Counted from the first letter of the stretch, positions 17,866 to 27,951 are shown. The stretch is DNA of 64,000 bases from Acidobacteriaceae bacterium KBS 146 (GCA_000688615.1 JHVA01000001.1:3720001-3784000); one strand, 5' to 3'. The notes: generated from the sequence alone by a model not told the origin. Program-made: numbers and translations.

Positions 17866-20193
17866 ATGGAAACAAGAAGAGATTTTTTGAAGAAGGTTGC
17901 TATTTTGAGCGGAATGGCGGGGACATCGAGTGTTATCCCCCAATCTGTACAGCGAGCTTTCGCTATCACCCCTGACCCCGGATCAACCTATCTGGATGCT
18001 GAGCATATCGTGATCATGATGCAGGAGAATCGTTCGTTCGATCACATGCTTGGAACGCTTCAGGGAGTTAGAGGGTTTAGTGATCCACGTGCGATTCGTC
18101 TCACAAATGGAAACAGCGTTTTTTTACAAACTGATATGGCGGGCGAGACATACGCCCCATTCCGCCTCGATATCAAAGATACAAAAGCAACGTGGATGGG
18201 CTCCATTGCGCACACGCGTCATTCGCAAGTCGATGCCTGGAATCGTGGACATCATAATGGATGGATTGATGCAAAGCGTCCCAGCAATCCGGACTATGCA
18301 CATATTCCCATGACCATGGGCCATTACACTCGTGAGGATCTTCCTTTTCACTACGCATTAGCCGACGCCTTCACGGTTTGCGACCAACACTACTGCGGGG
18401 CAATGACCAGCACGACACCGAATCGAAGTATTTTCATGACTGGCACTGTGCGTGATCAGCAGAAGATAGATTCGAAGGTCTACATGCGCAACGATCAACT
18501 TTCCGCAGGTAATCTTCCCTGGAAGACGTTCCCCGAACGGTTACAAGAGGCAGGTATCGACTGGAAGTTCTATCAGAACGACCTCACTCATAGTACGGGG
18601 ATGACTCATGAGGAACATCAGTGGCTCTCGAACTTTGGCTGCAATGTGCTGGAGATGTTTGGTGCCTATCATTCGCAAACCAGCAACGCTGATTTGCAGA
18701 AACGCGCATTTGTAACCAATGCAGCGGATAAAAATTATCACACCTTGGAGATGCTCGAGTTTGAGAACGATGGGAATCAAGTCCAGATGCGTGTGCCGAA
18801 GGGCGATGTACTTCACCAGTTCCGCCACGATGTAGAAAATGGAAAGCTTCCTACAGTCTCATGGCTTGCTCCGCCAGAGAAGTTTTCGGACCACCCTACG
18901 GCTCCGTGGTTCGGTGGATGGTGGATCTCTGAAATTGTGGACATCCTGACCAAAAATCCAGAAGTATGGAAGAAGACGATCTTCATCTATACCTACGATG
19001 AAAATGATGGCTACTTTGATCATGCGCCTTCCTATGTCGCAGCGGATCCGAAAAATCGTGCGACAGGTCGCGCCTCGGCAGGAATAGATACAGGGTTGGA
19101 ATACATGTATGTGCAGGACGAGATTCGCCAAGGCGTTCCTGAGCACGAAGCCCGGAACGGCCCTATTGGCCTGGGCTATCGCGTGCCTCTCATCATTGCT
19201 TCCCCCTGGTCTCGCGGAGGGTGGGTTAACTCGCAACTATTTGAACATAGCTCCACGCTGCAGTTTCTCGAAGCCTTTATTAGCCAGAAGTACGGAAAGC
19301 AACTGCGAGAATCGAACATCAGCGACTGGCGCCGAGCTGTATCAGGAAACCTCACATCAGTGTTTCGTCCGTACGATGGGGAAAAGACGGAGCTTCCATT
19401 CCTGGAACGCGACAAGTTTCTCAAAACCATTCAGTTCGCAAAATTCAAAGAGCTCCCCTCCAACTTTAAGAAACTGAGTAAGGAAGAAGTCGCGCATATG
19501 AATGCGGACCCGCAGCCTTTTATTTCACAACAGGAGAAGGGCATTCGACCTTCCAATGCACTACCGTACGAGCTTTATGTCGACGGTGCTTTGACAAGCG
19601 GAAAATTTGAACTCTACATGACGGCTGCGAACACGACCCATGGCGCGAGGTCCGTCGGCTCTCCCTTCAACGTATATCTGCGCAATGCCCGGATAGATAG
19701 CGGTGCCAAAAAATATGCTGGTGACCCTTCAGACATCCTTGTGGCAACCTACACGGTCAAAGCAGGGGATACTTTGCGCCAAGCCTTTCCCATAGAACTT
19801 TTCAGGGAAGGTCAATACGATATCGACGTCGTAGGACCAAACGGATTTTATCGCTCTTTCCGCGGTGACACTACGCCGCACGAATTGATCGTTCGCACCG
19901 CTTACGAAAGTAAAGGGGGCAGCCTTACAGGAAATATAGAAGTAAAACTACGCAACATCAGTGCGAATCCTATGAGTGTCGAGGTACACGACAACTCTTA
20001 TAAAAAAGGCACTACGACTATTCAGGTCGCCGCTTCTAAGGAAGTTTCAGTAACACTGGATCTATCGAAGCAGCATGGTTGGTATGACTTTACAGTCAAA
20101 CAGACGGGAGCAAAAAGCGCGACACAATACGCCGGTCGGGTAGAAACAGGGCGTGCGAGCTACAGTGACCCTCTCATGGGAGGCATCCTCTGA
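17866..20193 (+). CDS. Phospholipase C, phosphocholine type, Tat-exported
   Basis: 775 residues, GGGAGG 6 bases before the ATG at 17866. It begins with a twin-arginine signal ('[13 protein letters not shown]'), so it folds before export. The phosphoesterase core shows '[17 protein letters not shown]' (metal ligands), '[15 protein letters not shown]' (catalytic Thr region), '[14 protein letters not shown]' and '[17 protein letters not shown]'. From about residue 560 there are two repeats of the C-terminal domain of bacterial phosphocholine-specific phospholipases ('[12 protein letters not shown]' and '[17 protein letters not shown]'). Expected reaction: hydrolysis of phosphatidylcholine or sphingomyelin to diacylglycerol or ceramide plus phosphocholine. 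The length fits the family. It ends the operon that starts behind leader 2, which ties a lipid-degrading enzyme to a GlpP-like control element. Confidence 0.88.
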   Translation: METRRDFLKKVAILSGMAGTSSVIPQSVQRAFAITPDPGSTYLDAEHIVIMMQENRSFDHMLGTLQGVRGFSDPRAIRLTNGNSVFLQTDMAGETYAPFRLDIKDTKATWMGSIAHTRHSQVDAWNRGHHNGWIDAKRPSNPDYAHIPMTMGHYTREDLPFHYALADAFTVCDQHYCGAMTSTTPNRSIFMTGTVRDQQKIDSKVYMRNDQLSAGNLPWKTFPERLQEAGIDWKFYQNDLTHSTGMTHEEHQWLSNFGCNVLEMFGAYHSQTSNADLQKRAFVTNAADKNYHTLEMLEFENDGNQVQMRVPKGDVLHQFRHDVENGKLPTVSWLAPPEKFSDHPTAPWFGGWWISEIVDILTKNPEVWKKTIFIYTYDENDGYFDHAPSYVAADPKNRATGRASAGIDTGLEYMYVQDEIRQGVPEHEARNGPIGLGYRVPLIIASPWSRGGWVNSQLFEHSSTLQFLEAFISQKYGKQLRESNISDWRRAVSGNLTSVFRPYDGEKTELPFLERDKFLKTIQFAKFKELPSNFKKLSKEEVAHMNADPQPFISQQEKGIRPSNALPYELYVDGALTSGKFELYMTAANTTHGARSVGSPFNVYLRNARIDSGAKKYAGDPSDILVATYTVKAGDTLRQAFPIELFREGQYDIDVVGPNGFYRSFRGDTTPHELIVRTAYESKGGSLTGNIEVKLRNISANPMSVEVHDNSYKKGTTTIQVAASKEVSVTLDLSKQHGWYDFTVKQTGAKSATQYAGRVETGRASYSDPLMGGIL

Positions 20194-20214
20194 CGCAAAA
20201 CGAGCGAGATGAGG

Positions 20215-20490
20215 ACATTTCGGAAGACCGCAAGCCGTTGCATCGAGCGGGGATCGAAGTCATACTCGGCGTCGTGTTCAATCACACCACAGAAGGCAAC
20301 CATGTTGGACCGACGTTATGTTTTCGCAGAATCGACAACAGCTCACTGAAGGATATTCGTGGCATCGATGGATCGACACATACTTGGATTCGCCACATGA
20401 CATCGTTGAGTGGGAAGCCGCTCCCCTAGTTTCGAATCGCACTTATCAAACAGGGGCTCGTTCTGTAGTCGTTCTGTGGGCAAAGGTGAG
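20215..20490 (+). pseudogene. glgX: glgX (glycogen debranching enzyme) remnant with internal deletion
   Basis: Two GlgX pieces are joined in different frames. The first (to about 20340) reads '[17 protein letters not shown]' and '[11 protein letters not shown]', the conserved strand-3 catalytic-region motif of GlgX. The second (20354-20489) reads '[18 protein letters not shown]' and 'YQTGARSVVVLWA', the extreme C-terminus of GlgX. The roughly 1.3-1.5 kb expected between them is missing and the first piece has no start. It is a decayed gene. Confidence 0.75.
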
Positions 20491-20980
20491 CGGCGCAGAA
20501 TCTCATTCATCGCCTCGCCCTGCTCTGCCACATGATTAGGGACGTTGATGTCCCCATTAGGACCCAACATGATTGCGAAGACAACCAAACCTTGGTATCG
20601 GGAATACTTTCGTCTCCTGCGGATCAGATCTTGTCACATCACTCTCGCCGCCACATCAAGGATCTGCCTCTGCGGATGCATGGCGATTTTTCGATGGACC
20701 AGAACGGAAGCCGTAACTGTACGTTGCAGGGTGTGCTCTGGCCAGCAGGAATGCAGAAGGTTGCAAACAAATCCAGTAGCACACTACAGATCGCGCGACC
20801 AAACAGATCTGAAGGCGCAATGCAGGAAGATGCTGCGCTAACAACGGCAGTGTTATTGCCGCCACCCTACCAAAGTATTACCCATACCATCGTGCAATTG
20901 TTCCGCCGACCGAGCTTTGTTGAGATGTGATCCATCGGTCCCGCCCAGGATCTATATAGCAACGGTTAGGGAGACGGAAC
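20491..20980. other. Non-coding decayed DNA
   Basis: No recognisable gene in these 490 bases. Several open frames exist on both strands, none with a credible start, composition or family signature. It lies between two gene remnants and is probably decayed coding DNA. Confidence 0.4.
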
Positions 20981-21139
20981 ATGAAAATCCTGATATTACT
21001 CACATCACACGCTCAACTCGGAAACACAGGCCGCTGGACCGAGCCCTGGCTGGAAGAATTGCTGCTCCGTGCCGGTCGACCCCATATATGTAATGTCGGC
21101 GACACATTGGCAAAGGAGCAGCGGTGCGAATCGAAATAA
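20981..21139 (+). pseudogene. DJ-1/PfpI-type glutamine amidotransferase remnant
   Basis: The 52-codon frame starts 'MKILILLTSHAQLGNTGR' and continues 'TEPWLEELL', the N-terminus of class-1 amidotransferase-like/DJ-1 proteins (normally about 220-230 residues). Similarity stops after about 30 residues; the nucleophile-elbow Cys region is missing. GGGAG lies upstream of the ATG, so the original start is preserved while the body is gone. Confidence 0.7.
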
Positions 21140-21391
21140 ATCGAGCACCTCGCTTTTTTGGGATGACAGTATGCATGCTCTCGGTTGAGCTTGGATACCG
21201 TCGCGCCGTCGGACGATAGTCGGATAGTGCGTACTGCACAGACCGGTAGTGGAAATCACATGATGCTGTCTGCATCGCCGCGTGGCGCGAACACGTTGGC
21301 TGGGCAGCGAGCTCTACTGGAGTCAAAGGGAATTAGGTTCAACGCTCAACATCATAAGAACAGCCGAGGATTATCGGGACAGGAGGAAGGC

Positions 21392-22114
21392 ATGTCGAAC
21401 AGAAGAACAGTTCTCGTGACAGGCGCTTCACGAGGTATAGGGGCCGCGGTGGTGGAGACGTTCCTGGAACATGGCTACCAAGTGGCTGCTAACTCCCTCA
21501 CCTTTTCCCGTGGAGAGTTTACGGATGGGCCGAACCTTGCATTGGTCGAGGGCGACATCGGTTTGCAGGATACGGCTGAGAGATTGATCGCCACGGCGAT
21601 GTCGCGATTCGGATCGATTGATCATGTCATCAACAACGCGGGGATATTCGTCGCCAAATCCTTCACAGATTACAGCGTTCATGACCTCGCCCGCCTGATG
21701 GCGGCGAATTTGAATAGCTTCGTCTTCGTCACCCAGTCGGCAGTGAGACAGATGCTTTTGCAGAGTACTGGCGGAAGCGTTACAGCCATAACCGCCGCAT
21801 TGGCAAGCAACCCAATGGTTGGCGTCCCGGCTTCCATCGCGATGATGACCAAAGGCGCATTGAATGCACTGACCTTGAGTCTTGCGAACGAATACGCAGC
21901 CAGGGGCATCCGTTTTAACGCGGTAGCACCAGGAGTTGTCGACACTCCGATGCATGCGGCAGGAGACAAAGACAACCTGAAGAAACTTACCCCCATGGGC
22001 GTTATCTCAGAAGCAAAGGACATCGCCGATGCGGTTCTCTATTTGACGGAAGCACGATTTGTTACTGGGGAGGTGCTGCACGTGGACGGCGGTGCGCACA
22101 ACGGAAGATGGTGA
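21392..22114 (+). CDS. Short-chain dehydrogenase/reductase
   Basis: 240 residues from the ATG at 21392, with AGGAGG 5 bases upstream; longer readings to 21185 lack such a site. The cofactor loop is 'VLVTGASRGIGAAVVETFL' and the core motif is 'DHVINNAGIF'. The catalytic Ser region is 'GGSVTAITAALA'. The usual YxxxK is replaced: the stretch reads 'PASIAMMTKGALNALT', so Lys is kept but the Tyr position is Met (or Ile). That loss makes ordinary SDR catalysis doubtful, unless the fold works otherwise. The C-terminus 'VTGEVLHVDGGAHNGRW' is typical. The end overlaps the ridA-like frame, and the gene is followed by a hydrolase in the same orientation. Confidence 0.82.
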   Translation: MSNRRTVLVTGASRGIGAAVVETFLEHGYQVAANSLTFSRGEFTDGPNLALVEGDIGLQDTAERLIATAMSRFGSIDHVINNAGIFVAKSFTDYSVHDLARLMAANLNSFVFVTQSAVRQMLLQSTGGSVTAITAALASNPMVGVPASIAMMTKGALNALTLSLANEYAARGIRFNAVAPGVVDTPMHAAGDKDNLKKLTPMGVISEAKDIADAVLYLTEARFVTGEVLHVDGGAHNGRW

Positions 22115-22616
22115 GGGCAGCAGGAGGTACAAGGCATGAAGGTGCTGAAGCGCGACTCCAGGCTCTTGAGATCGAGCTTCCAGCAGCTCCCACCCCCTTC
22201 GGATCGTATGTCGAGGCCGTTCAAACCGCTAACCTTCTATATCTGAGCGGCATGTTGCCCGTCGAGGATCATAAACCGAAGTACGTTGGCAGGTTAGGCA
22301 AGGAACTCGACACGCGGGATGGACGCGATGCAGCGCGGCTTGCCGTCCTCGGTGGTCTGGCAGCCGCTAAACAACATCTCGGGTCACTCGACCGCATCAC
22401 GCGCGCAGTCCAACTTGGAGTGTTTATCGCAACCTCCGGTGATTTCTTTGATCATCCAACAGTCGCCGATGGGCCTCAGACTTTCTGGTCGAGATCTTCG
22501 GAGCAGAACGTGCACCCGTTCGCCTTGTGATCGGTGTTGCCAGCCTGCCTTTAGGAATGCCCGTCGAGGTGGAATTGATGTTCGAAGTAAATCTGTCAGA
22601 GGAAGGTAACCGATGA
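22108..22616 (+). pseudogene. RidA-family gene, frameshifted
   Basis: The frame from 22108 reads RidA-like 'PTPFGSYVEAVQTANLLYLS', 'SGMLPVEDHKPKYVGRLGKE' and 'KQHLGSLDRITRAVQLGVF'. After 'DFFDHPTVADG' it breaks at the GGG run 22471-22473 and the family continues in another frame as 'VEIFGAERAPVRLVIGVASL' and 'PLGMPVEVELMFEV', to TGA 22614-22616. The best start, ATG 22136 with AGGAGG upstream, is also one base out of frame with the body. Each break would be healed by one extra G. RidA proteins deaminate reactive enamines/imines. Either the gene is dead or the sequence has errors. The repaired end would overlap the hydrolase start (ATGA). Confidence 0.8.
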
Positions 22617-23608
22617 CAATGATCAAACTCAAAACGAACGCTTTAATCATGGCCGGACTTGCATTCGCGATAGCAACAGGCTTGCAAGCTCAACCAAAGG
22701 AGAGACAGATGGAGCAACCGGTGTTTTATCGTTCCGTAAAAGTTGATGGGATTTCGATCTTCTATCGCGAGTCAGGTCCAAAAGATGCTCCAGTACTACT
22801 TCTATTACACGGGCTGCCGTCCTCGTCGCGCATGTTCCAACCCCTGATGACCCGCCTCGCCGACAAGTACCACATGATCGCTCCTGACTATCCAGGGTTC
22901 GGTCACAGCGACTGGCCCGATCCTGGGAGCTTCAGCTATACCTTCGATCACATCGCTCAGGTGATGAATGATTTCACCAAAGCACTGGGTCTCTCTCACT
23001 ACACGCTTTACATGCAGGATTATGGAGGTCCGGTTGGCTTCCGCATGGCATTGACACATTCGGAACAGGTACAGGCGCTGATTGTGCAGGACGCTGTCGC
23101 CCATAATGAAGGATTAGGAATGAATTGGGCAACACGACGCGCATACTGGGCAGACAGAGCCGGTAACGAAGAGGCACTACGGAAAAACTTACTGTCACTT
23201 CAAGCCACACGAACAAGGCATATAGGTGATGATCCAAATGTAGAGCTTTACGATCCCGATCTTTGGACAGACGAGTTCGCATTCTTGAGCTCCGCGGCAC
23301 AAGCCCAGATTCAAGCCGACCTGTTCTACGACTATCGCACCAACGTCGAGCAGTATCCGATATGGCAGGAGTGGATGCGCAAGACCCATCCCCGCCTTTT
23401 GGTGATCTGGGGAAGGCATGATCTTTCTTTCGACCCAGGTGAGCCGGAACGCTACCGCAAGGACGTGCCGGACGCTCAGATTCACATATTGGACGCGGGT
23501 CACTTTGCTCTAGACACTAAAGCCGAGGAGATCGCCATGCTGATTCGCCACTTTCTAGCTGATCAAGCAACCGGGAGCGATGTATCTGCAGCACGGCAAT
23601 CAAGATAG
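22613..23608 (+). CDS. Exported alpha/beta hydrolase, Asp nucleophile
   Basis: 331 residues from the ATG at 22613, which overlaps the repaired ridA stop. The N-terminus is a signal peptide (hydrophobic to about residue 26, LQAQ). The oxyanion motif is 'LLLHGLPSSSRMF'. The nucleophile elbow is 'LYMQDYGGPVGF', with Asp instead of Ser, as in haloalkane dehalogenases and epoxide hydrolases. The acid lies in 'VIWGRHDLSFDPGE' and the base in 'LDAGHFALDTKAEE'. Expected chemistry is hydrolysis through an alkyl-enzyme ester. The residue after the Asp is Tyr rather than the Trp usual in true dehalogenases, so the substrate is open. Secretion into the periplasm is unusual for this group. Confidence 0.82.
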   Translation: MTMIKLKTNALIMAGLAFAIATGLQAQPKERQMEQPVFYRSVKVDGISIFYRESGPKDAPVLLLLHGLPSSSRMFQPLMTRLADKYHMIAPDYPGFGHSDWPDPGSFSYTFDHIAQVMNDFTKALGLSHYTLYMQDYGGPVGFRMALTHSEQVQALIVQDAVAHNEGLGMNWATRRAYWADRAGNEEALRKNLLSLQATRTRHIGDDPNVELYDPDLWTDEFAFLSSAAQAQIQADLFYDYRTNVEQYPIWQEWMRKTHPRLLVIWGRHDLSFDPGEPERYRKDVPDAQIHILDAGHFALDTKAEEIAMLIRHFLADQATGSDVSAARQSR

Positions 23609-23760
23609 TTCTCGGTCTGCAAGAGTCCTGTAAAATCTCATGTCGCTGCATACCTTTCGATTTGAAGTCTGAGGTGGGACGGATCACGCCAGAGTAAAAG
23701 AAGGCAGGCCGTCAGGCGGAGATAACGGGCTAAATCAGCCCCTTATTTCCCCCCTTTCCC

Positions 23761-23789
23761 TTTAGAGGGTCTTCGTCAAGGCGTATAAT
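23761..23789 (+). promoter_or_regulatory. Promoter candidate for the sensor-kinase operon
   Basis: TTTAGA (23761-23766), a 17-base spacer, then a perfect TATAAT (23784-23789), about 165 bases before the kinase start. The rest of the gap 23609-23954 shows no gene or other clear structure. Confidence 0.5.
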
Positions 23790-23954
23790 CGTTTCGCAAA
23801 TCCCTTCTATTTCATCGCTCGCGTGCGGCAACTGGCACGTGTCGTCGTACTCCGCCTTGTCGTTCGATGGAGAGATCACTGGGATGAAGCCTGCTGAAGT
23901 ATCGCTGGAACGCAGTTATCGCTCTATAGTGACCTGAGTTGTTGGAACGCCTTA

Positions 23955-26900
23955 TTGATCGTCGAGGTGAGGGTGGCCTTCCGCAGTATCAGTTTTTTTC
24001 GCATCGGTCTTCGAAGCTCGTCCAGAAAGCTCTGTCTCCAGAGCTTTGTTTTGTGGTCTACGTGTCTGTACTCTCCGGCTATCGTCTCGACAACGCCCAT
24101 CGTTCGCCAAGATTTAAATAGTGACGCGCTGCCAGCGAGGATCGACCTCGTGGATAGGAATGACATCCGCTTTCGGCGCTTATCCTCCAACTCCGGTTTG
24201 TCGCAGACCCGTGTTGAATGGATCGCTCAGGACAAGACAGGTTTTCTTTGGCTTGGAACCCAATATGGCTTGAATCGATACGACGGATATCGATCCAAGG
24301 TCTTCAAACACGTGCCAGGGCGGTCAGACACCCTCGGCTGTGTCTATGTCCGCAGCCTGCTTGTCGATCGAAACGGGAATCTGTGGGTGGGCTGTGAACG
24401 TTTTCTCGATCGATTCGACCCAGCGACTGAGACCTTCAAGCATTATCCGATCTACATCGGGAATGCCGATCGAATGTCTACTCCCATCGATCGAATCTTC
24501 GAAGACCACACGGGGATGCTGTGGCTGGCGACGTCGAAAGGGCTATATCGATTTGACCCTGCCACGGGCCATACAACGCGATATGTACACAACGCGAACG
24601 ATCCGAGCACCATCGCGGCAAACCGGGTCAACATGGCTGCAGAAGATCGAGAAGGACATTTGTGGATTGGAAGTGCTGGCGGCCTTGATCAATTAGATCC
24701 GCACTCCGGGAAGGTGTTGAGGCGTGCTCCTCTCCGGATGGAGGTCAGTCACTTGCACGAAGATCGTGATGGCTTGCTCTGGCTGGCAGGGAGTAATCCA
24801 TCATGCGCACTGATGAGTTGGGATCCAAGTACAGAGGTCGAGAGATGCCATACCCTCAATTATCAGATACGTGGCACACCGTCACAGGCTCTTATCTCGG
24901 GCATGGTCGATTCACGTGATGGATCGATGTGGCTCAGTTCAACGGGGGGATTGCTTCGATTCGACCGAAAACATAATCGTCTCTTCCGTTATCACAACAA
25001 TCCGCTCGATATAGAAAGCCTGGAATCAGACAACCTCATCCAGCTCTATCAGGACAACCAGGGAGATATCTGGGTCTGCTCTCAAGCAGCGGCCCCCAGT
25101 TTTTTTTCAGAAATAACACCGGTCTTTGAGAATTTCACGTATCAGCGTGGGACCTTAGCAAATTCGCTCGTCACTTCTATCTATTCCGATAGCGCGGGTA
25201 TTCTCTGGATCGGCTCAATGGGCGGCCTCAATCGTATCGATCGGCGCGCGGGCACGAACACCGTACCGCCCGGTTCCGGTGTCGGAAATGAAATTCTGTC
25301 AATTCTTGAAGATAAAAACGGGGTCCTCTTCAGTGGGACTTTCCACCGAGGCCTTCAGACGCTCAGCCGAAAGACAGGCCAGATGGGACCGTATCCCCCT
25401 GGGTCATCACAGCAAGATACAGATCCGATCATGCAGTTAATGTTCGATCATGCCGGCAACCTCTGGGCAGCCATGTATGGCGGGATTGGGCGCTACGATC
25501 CTTCAACCAAACGATTCACGATGTATATGCCCGACAAGCAAAATTCCATACAGTACCAGAAGCTTGCAGAAGACCGCGCCGGCTACCTTTGGCTCGGCGC
25601 CCAATCGGGATTGCATCGGTTCAACCCCCGTACCGGTGAGTTTACAGTTTTTGAACATGATTCGGACAATCCCAGATCTCTCAGCGACAACCGAGTTAAC
25701 GCAATCCATCTCGATCCCTCCGGTGAATTATGGATCGGCACTCAGAGCGGCTTGGCGAAGTTCGATCACCGGACCGGAACGTTCGAAAACTATTACGAGA
25801 AAGACGGTTTAGCGGGGGACGTCGTAAGCTGCATTCAGGAAGACAAGCACGGTGTACTTTGGATGGGAACCAATAACGGCTTGTCATCTTTTGATCCACA
25901 TCTGCGGCGCTTCCGTAATTTCAGTGCAGCCGATGGATTGCCCGGACAGGACCTTACCGGGTGGGGAACTTGTTATCAGAGCCCGTCAGGGGAGATGTTC
26001 TTCGGCGGCTTCAACGGGGCAACGGCCTTCTATCCTGACAGAATTGCGCAAAGTTCGACTTCCCCCAAAGTGGTTCTGACTGATTTCAGGTTGTCAGGGG
26101 ATCCTGTCCCCATCGGACCTGAATCCGTCCTAAAACAATCAATCACACAGACCGATTCAATCACTCTTTCCCACAATCAGAACATCTTTTCGCTTGAGTT
26201 TGCGGCCCTCAGCTTTTTCAATGCACAAGCTAGCCGTTACCGTTACAGGTTGAACGGACTCGATGAGAATTGGCATGAAGTCGGCAGTGATCAGCGGATC
26301 GCCAATTACACGACTCTGCCTGCTGGTGTTTATTTCTTTGAAGTGCAGGGGGCATCGAGCGGCGGGCCATGGAGCCAGCCTGGTGCCCATCTGAGAATAG
26401 AGGTACTGCCAGCCTGGTATCAGACATGGAGGTTTCGAAGCCTGTGCTTAGCCACATTGTTGGTCTTCTTATGGATCGTCTATGTGCTCCGCCTAAGGCA
26501 ATTGCAGCAACAGTTTCATGCCGCGTTGGATGCTCGTGTGGATGAGCGTACGAGAATTGCGCGAGAGTTGCATGACACTTTGTTACAGAGCTTTAACGGC
26601 CTCCTGCTTTCCTTCCAATCCGTTGTGAATCTTTTGCCCGGCCGGCCGGATGAGGCGAAGCGGCGTATGGAAGGCGCAATTGACCAGGCGGCAGACGCGA
26701 TTACAGAAGGTCGAGATGCGGTGCACGAGCTTCGAAGCAGCGGATCAAGCTCAATAGAACTCGGCCAGGCGATCGGCAACTTTGGTAAGGAGCTTGTTGC
26801 CTCAAACGGCTCTACATCTTCTCTGATCCCAGAGTTTCACATTCGAATTGAAGGAGCACCACGACCACTTGATCCCATTATCCGAGATGAGGTCTATCGA

Positions 26901-27236
26901 ATCACAATTGAAGCAATCCGAAATGCCGTTCGGCATGCACAGGCCCATAGGATTGAGGTTGACATCTTGTATCGGGAATCAGACCTGCGATTGCGTATCC
27001 GAGATGATGGGAAGGGGATTCCGGTGGATGTCCTTGACCGTGGGAGCATCGCTGGCCACTGGGGATTGCGGGGCATGAAAGAACGAGCAAAACTTGTGGG
27101 TGGAAGATTTGAGGTTTGGAGCCAACCGAACACCGGTACTGAGATAGAGCTCACAATTCTGGCAGCAAGCGCTTACATCAAAGCGAATACTTCACGTCGA
27201 TTTATCTTCCCTGGACTATGGCGGAGTTCTAAATGA
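23955..27236 (+). CDS. Hybrid-type sensor histidine kinase with two-component propeller
   Basis: About 1093 residues; the start is uncertain (TTG 23955 or GTG 23973). After a hydrophobic N-terminal segment come many blades of the periplasmic two-component propeller ('DKTGFLWLGTQYGLNRYDG', 'DPSGELWIGTQSGLAKFD', 'DKHGVLWMGTNNGLSSFD'), residues about 75-700. A Y_Y_Y domain follows ('YRYRLNGLDENWHEVG'), then one membrane helix near 'CLATLLVFLWIVYVL'. The cytoplasmic part is a HisKA_3 dimer/phosphorylation region ('RIARELHDTLLQSF', His acceptor) and an HATPase domain ('EAIRNAVRHAQAHRI', 'RIRDDGKGI', 'GHWGLRGMKERA'). No receiver domain is fused. Family members often sense polysaccharide breakdown products. 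The partner regulator gene overlaps its stop. Confidence 0.9.
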   Translation: MIVEVRVAFRSISFFRIGLRSSSRKLCLQSFVLWSTCLYSPAIVSTTPIVRQDLNSDALPARIDLVDRNDIRFRRLSSNSGLSQTRVEWIAQDKTGFLWLGTQYGLNRYDGYRSKVFKHVPGRSDTLGCVYVRSLLVDRNGNLWVGCERFLDRFDPATETFKHYPIYIGNADRMSTPIDRIFEDHTGMLWLATSKGLYRFDPATGHTTRYVHNANDPSTIAANRVNMAAEDREGHLWIGSAGGLDQLDPHSGKVLRRAPLRMEVSHLHEDRDGLLWLAGSNPSCALMSWDPSTEVERCHTLNYQIRGTPSQALISGMVDSRDGSMWLSSTGGLLRFDRKHNRLFRYHNNPLDIESLESDNLIQLYQDNQGDIWVCSQAAAPSFFSEITPVFENFTYQRGTLANSLVTSIYSDSAGILWIGSMGGLNRIDRRAGTNTVPPGSGVGNEILSILEDKNGVLFSGTFHRGLQTLSRKTGQMGPYPPGSSQQDTDPIMQLMFDHAGNLWAAMYGGIGRYDPSTKRFTMYMPDKQNSIQYQKLAEDRAGYLWLGAQSGLHRFNPRTGEFTVFEHDSDNPRSLSDNRVNAIHLDPSGELWIGTQSGLAKFDHRTGTFENYYEKDGLAGDVVSCIQEDKHGVLWMGTNNGLSSFDPHLRRFRNFSAADGLPGQDLTGWGTCYQSPSGEMFFGGFNGATAFYPDRIAQSSTSPKVVLTDFRLSGDPVPIGPESVLKQSITQTDSITLSHNQNIFSLEFAALSFFNAQASRYRYRLNGLDENWHEVGSDQRIANYTTLPAGVYFFEVQGASSGGPWSQPGAHLRIEVLPAWYQTWRFRSLCLATLLVFLWIVYVLRLRQLQQQFHAALDARVDERTRIARELHDTLLQSFNGLLLSFQSVVNLLPGRPDEAKRRMEGAIDQAADAITEGRDAVHELRSSGSSSIELGQAIGNFGKELVASNGSTSSLIPEFHIRIEGAPRPLDPIIRDEVYRITIEAIRNAVRHAQAHRIEVDILYRESDLRLRIRDDGKGIPVDVLDRGSIAGHWGLRGMKERAKLVGGRFEVWSQPNTGTEIELTILAASAYIKANTSRRFIFPGLWRSSK

Positions 27237-27868
27237 TGCATGTAAATTCAGATTCGATTCGGATTCTGGCCGTTGATGACCATCCAATCTTTCGCCGCGG
27301 GATCAAAGGATTGCTAGCCGACCAACCCGATATGCAGCTCGTCGGAGAGGCAAGCACAGGACGCGAAGCCATCCAGGAGTTCCGCTCCCATAAGCCCGAT
27401 ATAACCCTTATGGATTTGCAGATGCCCGAGATGAGTGGTCTCGACGCGATCATGTCGATCCGCGGTGAATTTTCTGATGCGAAGATCATTGTCCTCACCA
27501 CGTATAGTGGCGACGTTCAGGTCCTTCGTGCTCTGAGAGCTGGCGCTCAAGCTTACCTTCTCAAAAACACACTCCACAAAAGCCTCATCGACACGATTCG
27601 AGCAGTTCATGCCGGCAAGAAGACCCTCGCGCCGGAAGCTTCGTTCGAGTTAGCCGAACATGCTATGGACGAGGCTCTTACACCAGCCGAGATCGCCGTT
27701 CTCCAGCTGATTGCGGCGGGGAACGCGAATAAGCAGATCGCCGACTTGCTTTCGATCACGGAGGATACCGTCAAGGGGCGGGTCAAGAATATTTTGTCGA
27801 AGTTGAATGCGAACGATCGAACCCACGCGGCCACGATCGGCCTCAAGCGAGGGATCATCGAGTTATAG
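27233..27868 (+). CDS. NarL/FixJ-type response regulator paired with the propeller kinase
   Basis: 211 residues, the ATG overlapping the kinase stop (ATGA), so the two form a translationally coupled pair. The receiver has the acidic pocket in 'ILAVDDHPIFRRG', the phospho-acceptor Asp in 'ITLMDLQMPEMSG', the Thr in 'IIVLTTYSGD' and the Lys in 'AYLLKNTLHKS'. The C-terminal LuxR-type helix-turn-helix reads 'LTPAEIAVLQLIAAGNANKQ' and then 'VKGRVKNILSKL'. It should bind DNA when phosphorylated. Targets are not visible here. A stem-loop follows at 27874. Confidence 0.9.
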   Translation: MMHVNSDSIRILAVDDHPIFRRGIKGLLADQPDMQLVGEASTGREAIQEFRSHKPDITLMDLQMPEMSGLDAIMSIRGEFSDAKIIVLTTYSGDVQVLRALRAGAQAYLLKNTLHKSLIDTIRAVHAGKKTLAPEASFELAEHAMDEALTPAEIAVLQLIAAGNANKQIADLLSITEDTVKGRVKNILSKLNANDRTHAATIGLKRGIIEL

Positions 27869-27873
27869 TACGA

Positions 27874-27904
27874 CCCGAAAGAGTTTCCCAGTTGCTCTTT
27901 CGGG
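27874..27904. terminator. Stem-loop after the two-component pair
   Basis: CCCGAAAGAG (27874-27883) pairs perfectly with CTCTTTCGGG (27895-27904) around an 11-nt loop, 5 bases after the stop. There is no T tract after it, so termination strength is uncertain. Confidence 0.55.
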
Positions 27905-27951
27905 GCTCAAAACAGTCGTCATGCGTCAGGTAGCCTCAACGAGAGGTTCCC

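Noticed and set aside
20532..20930. Open frame of about 130 codons between the glgX and DJ-1 remnants
   Set aside because: Overlapping frames on both strands, no ribosome site, no recognisable motif; composition is that of non-coding DNA.
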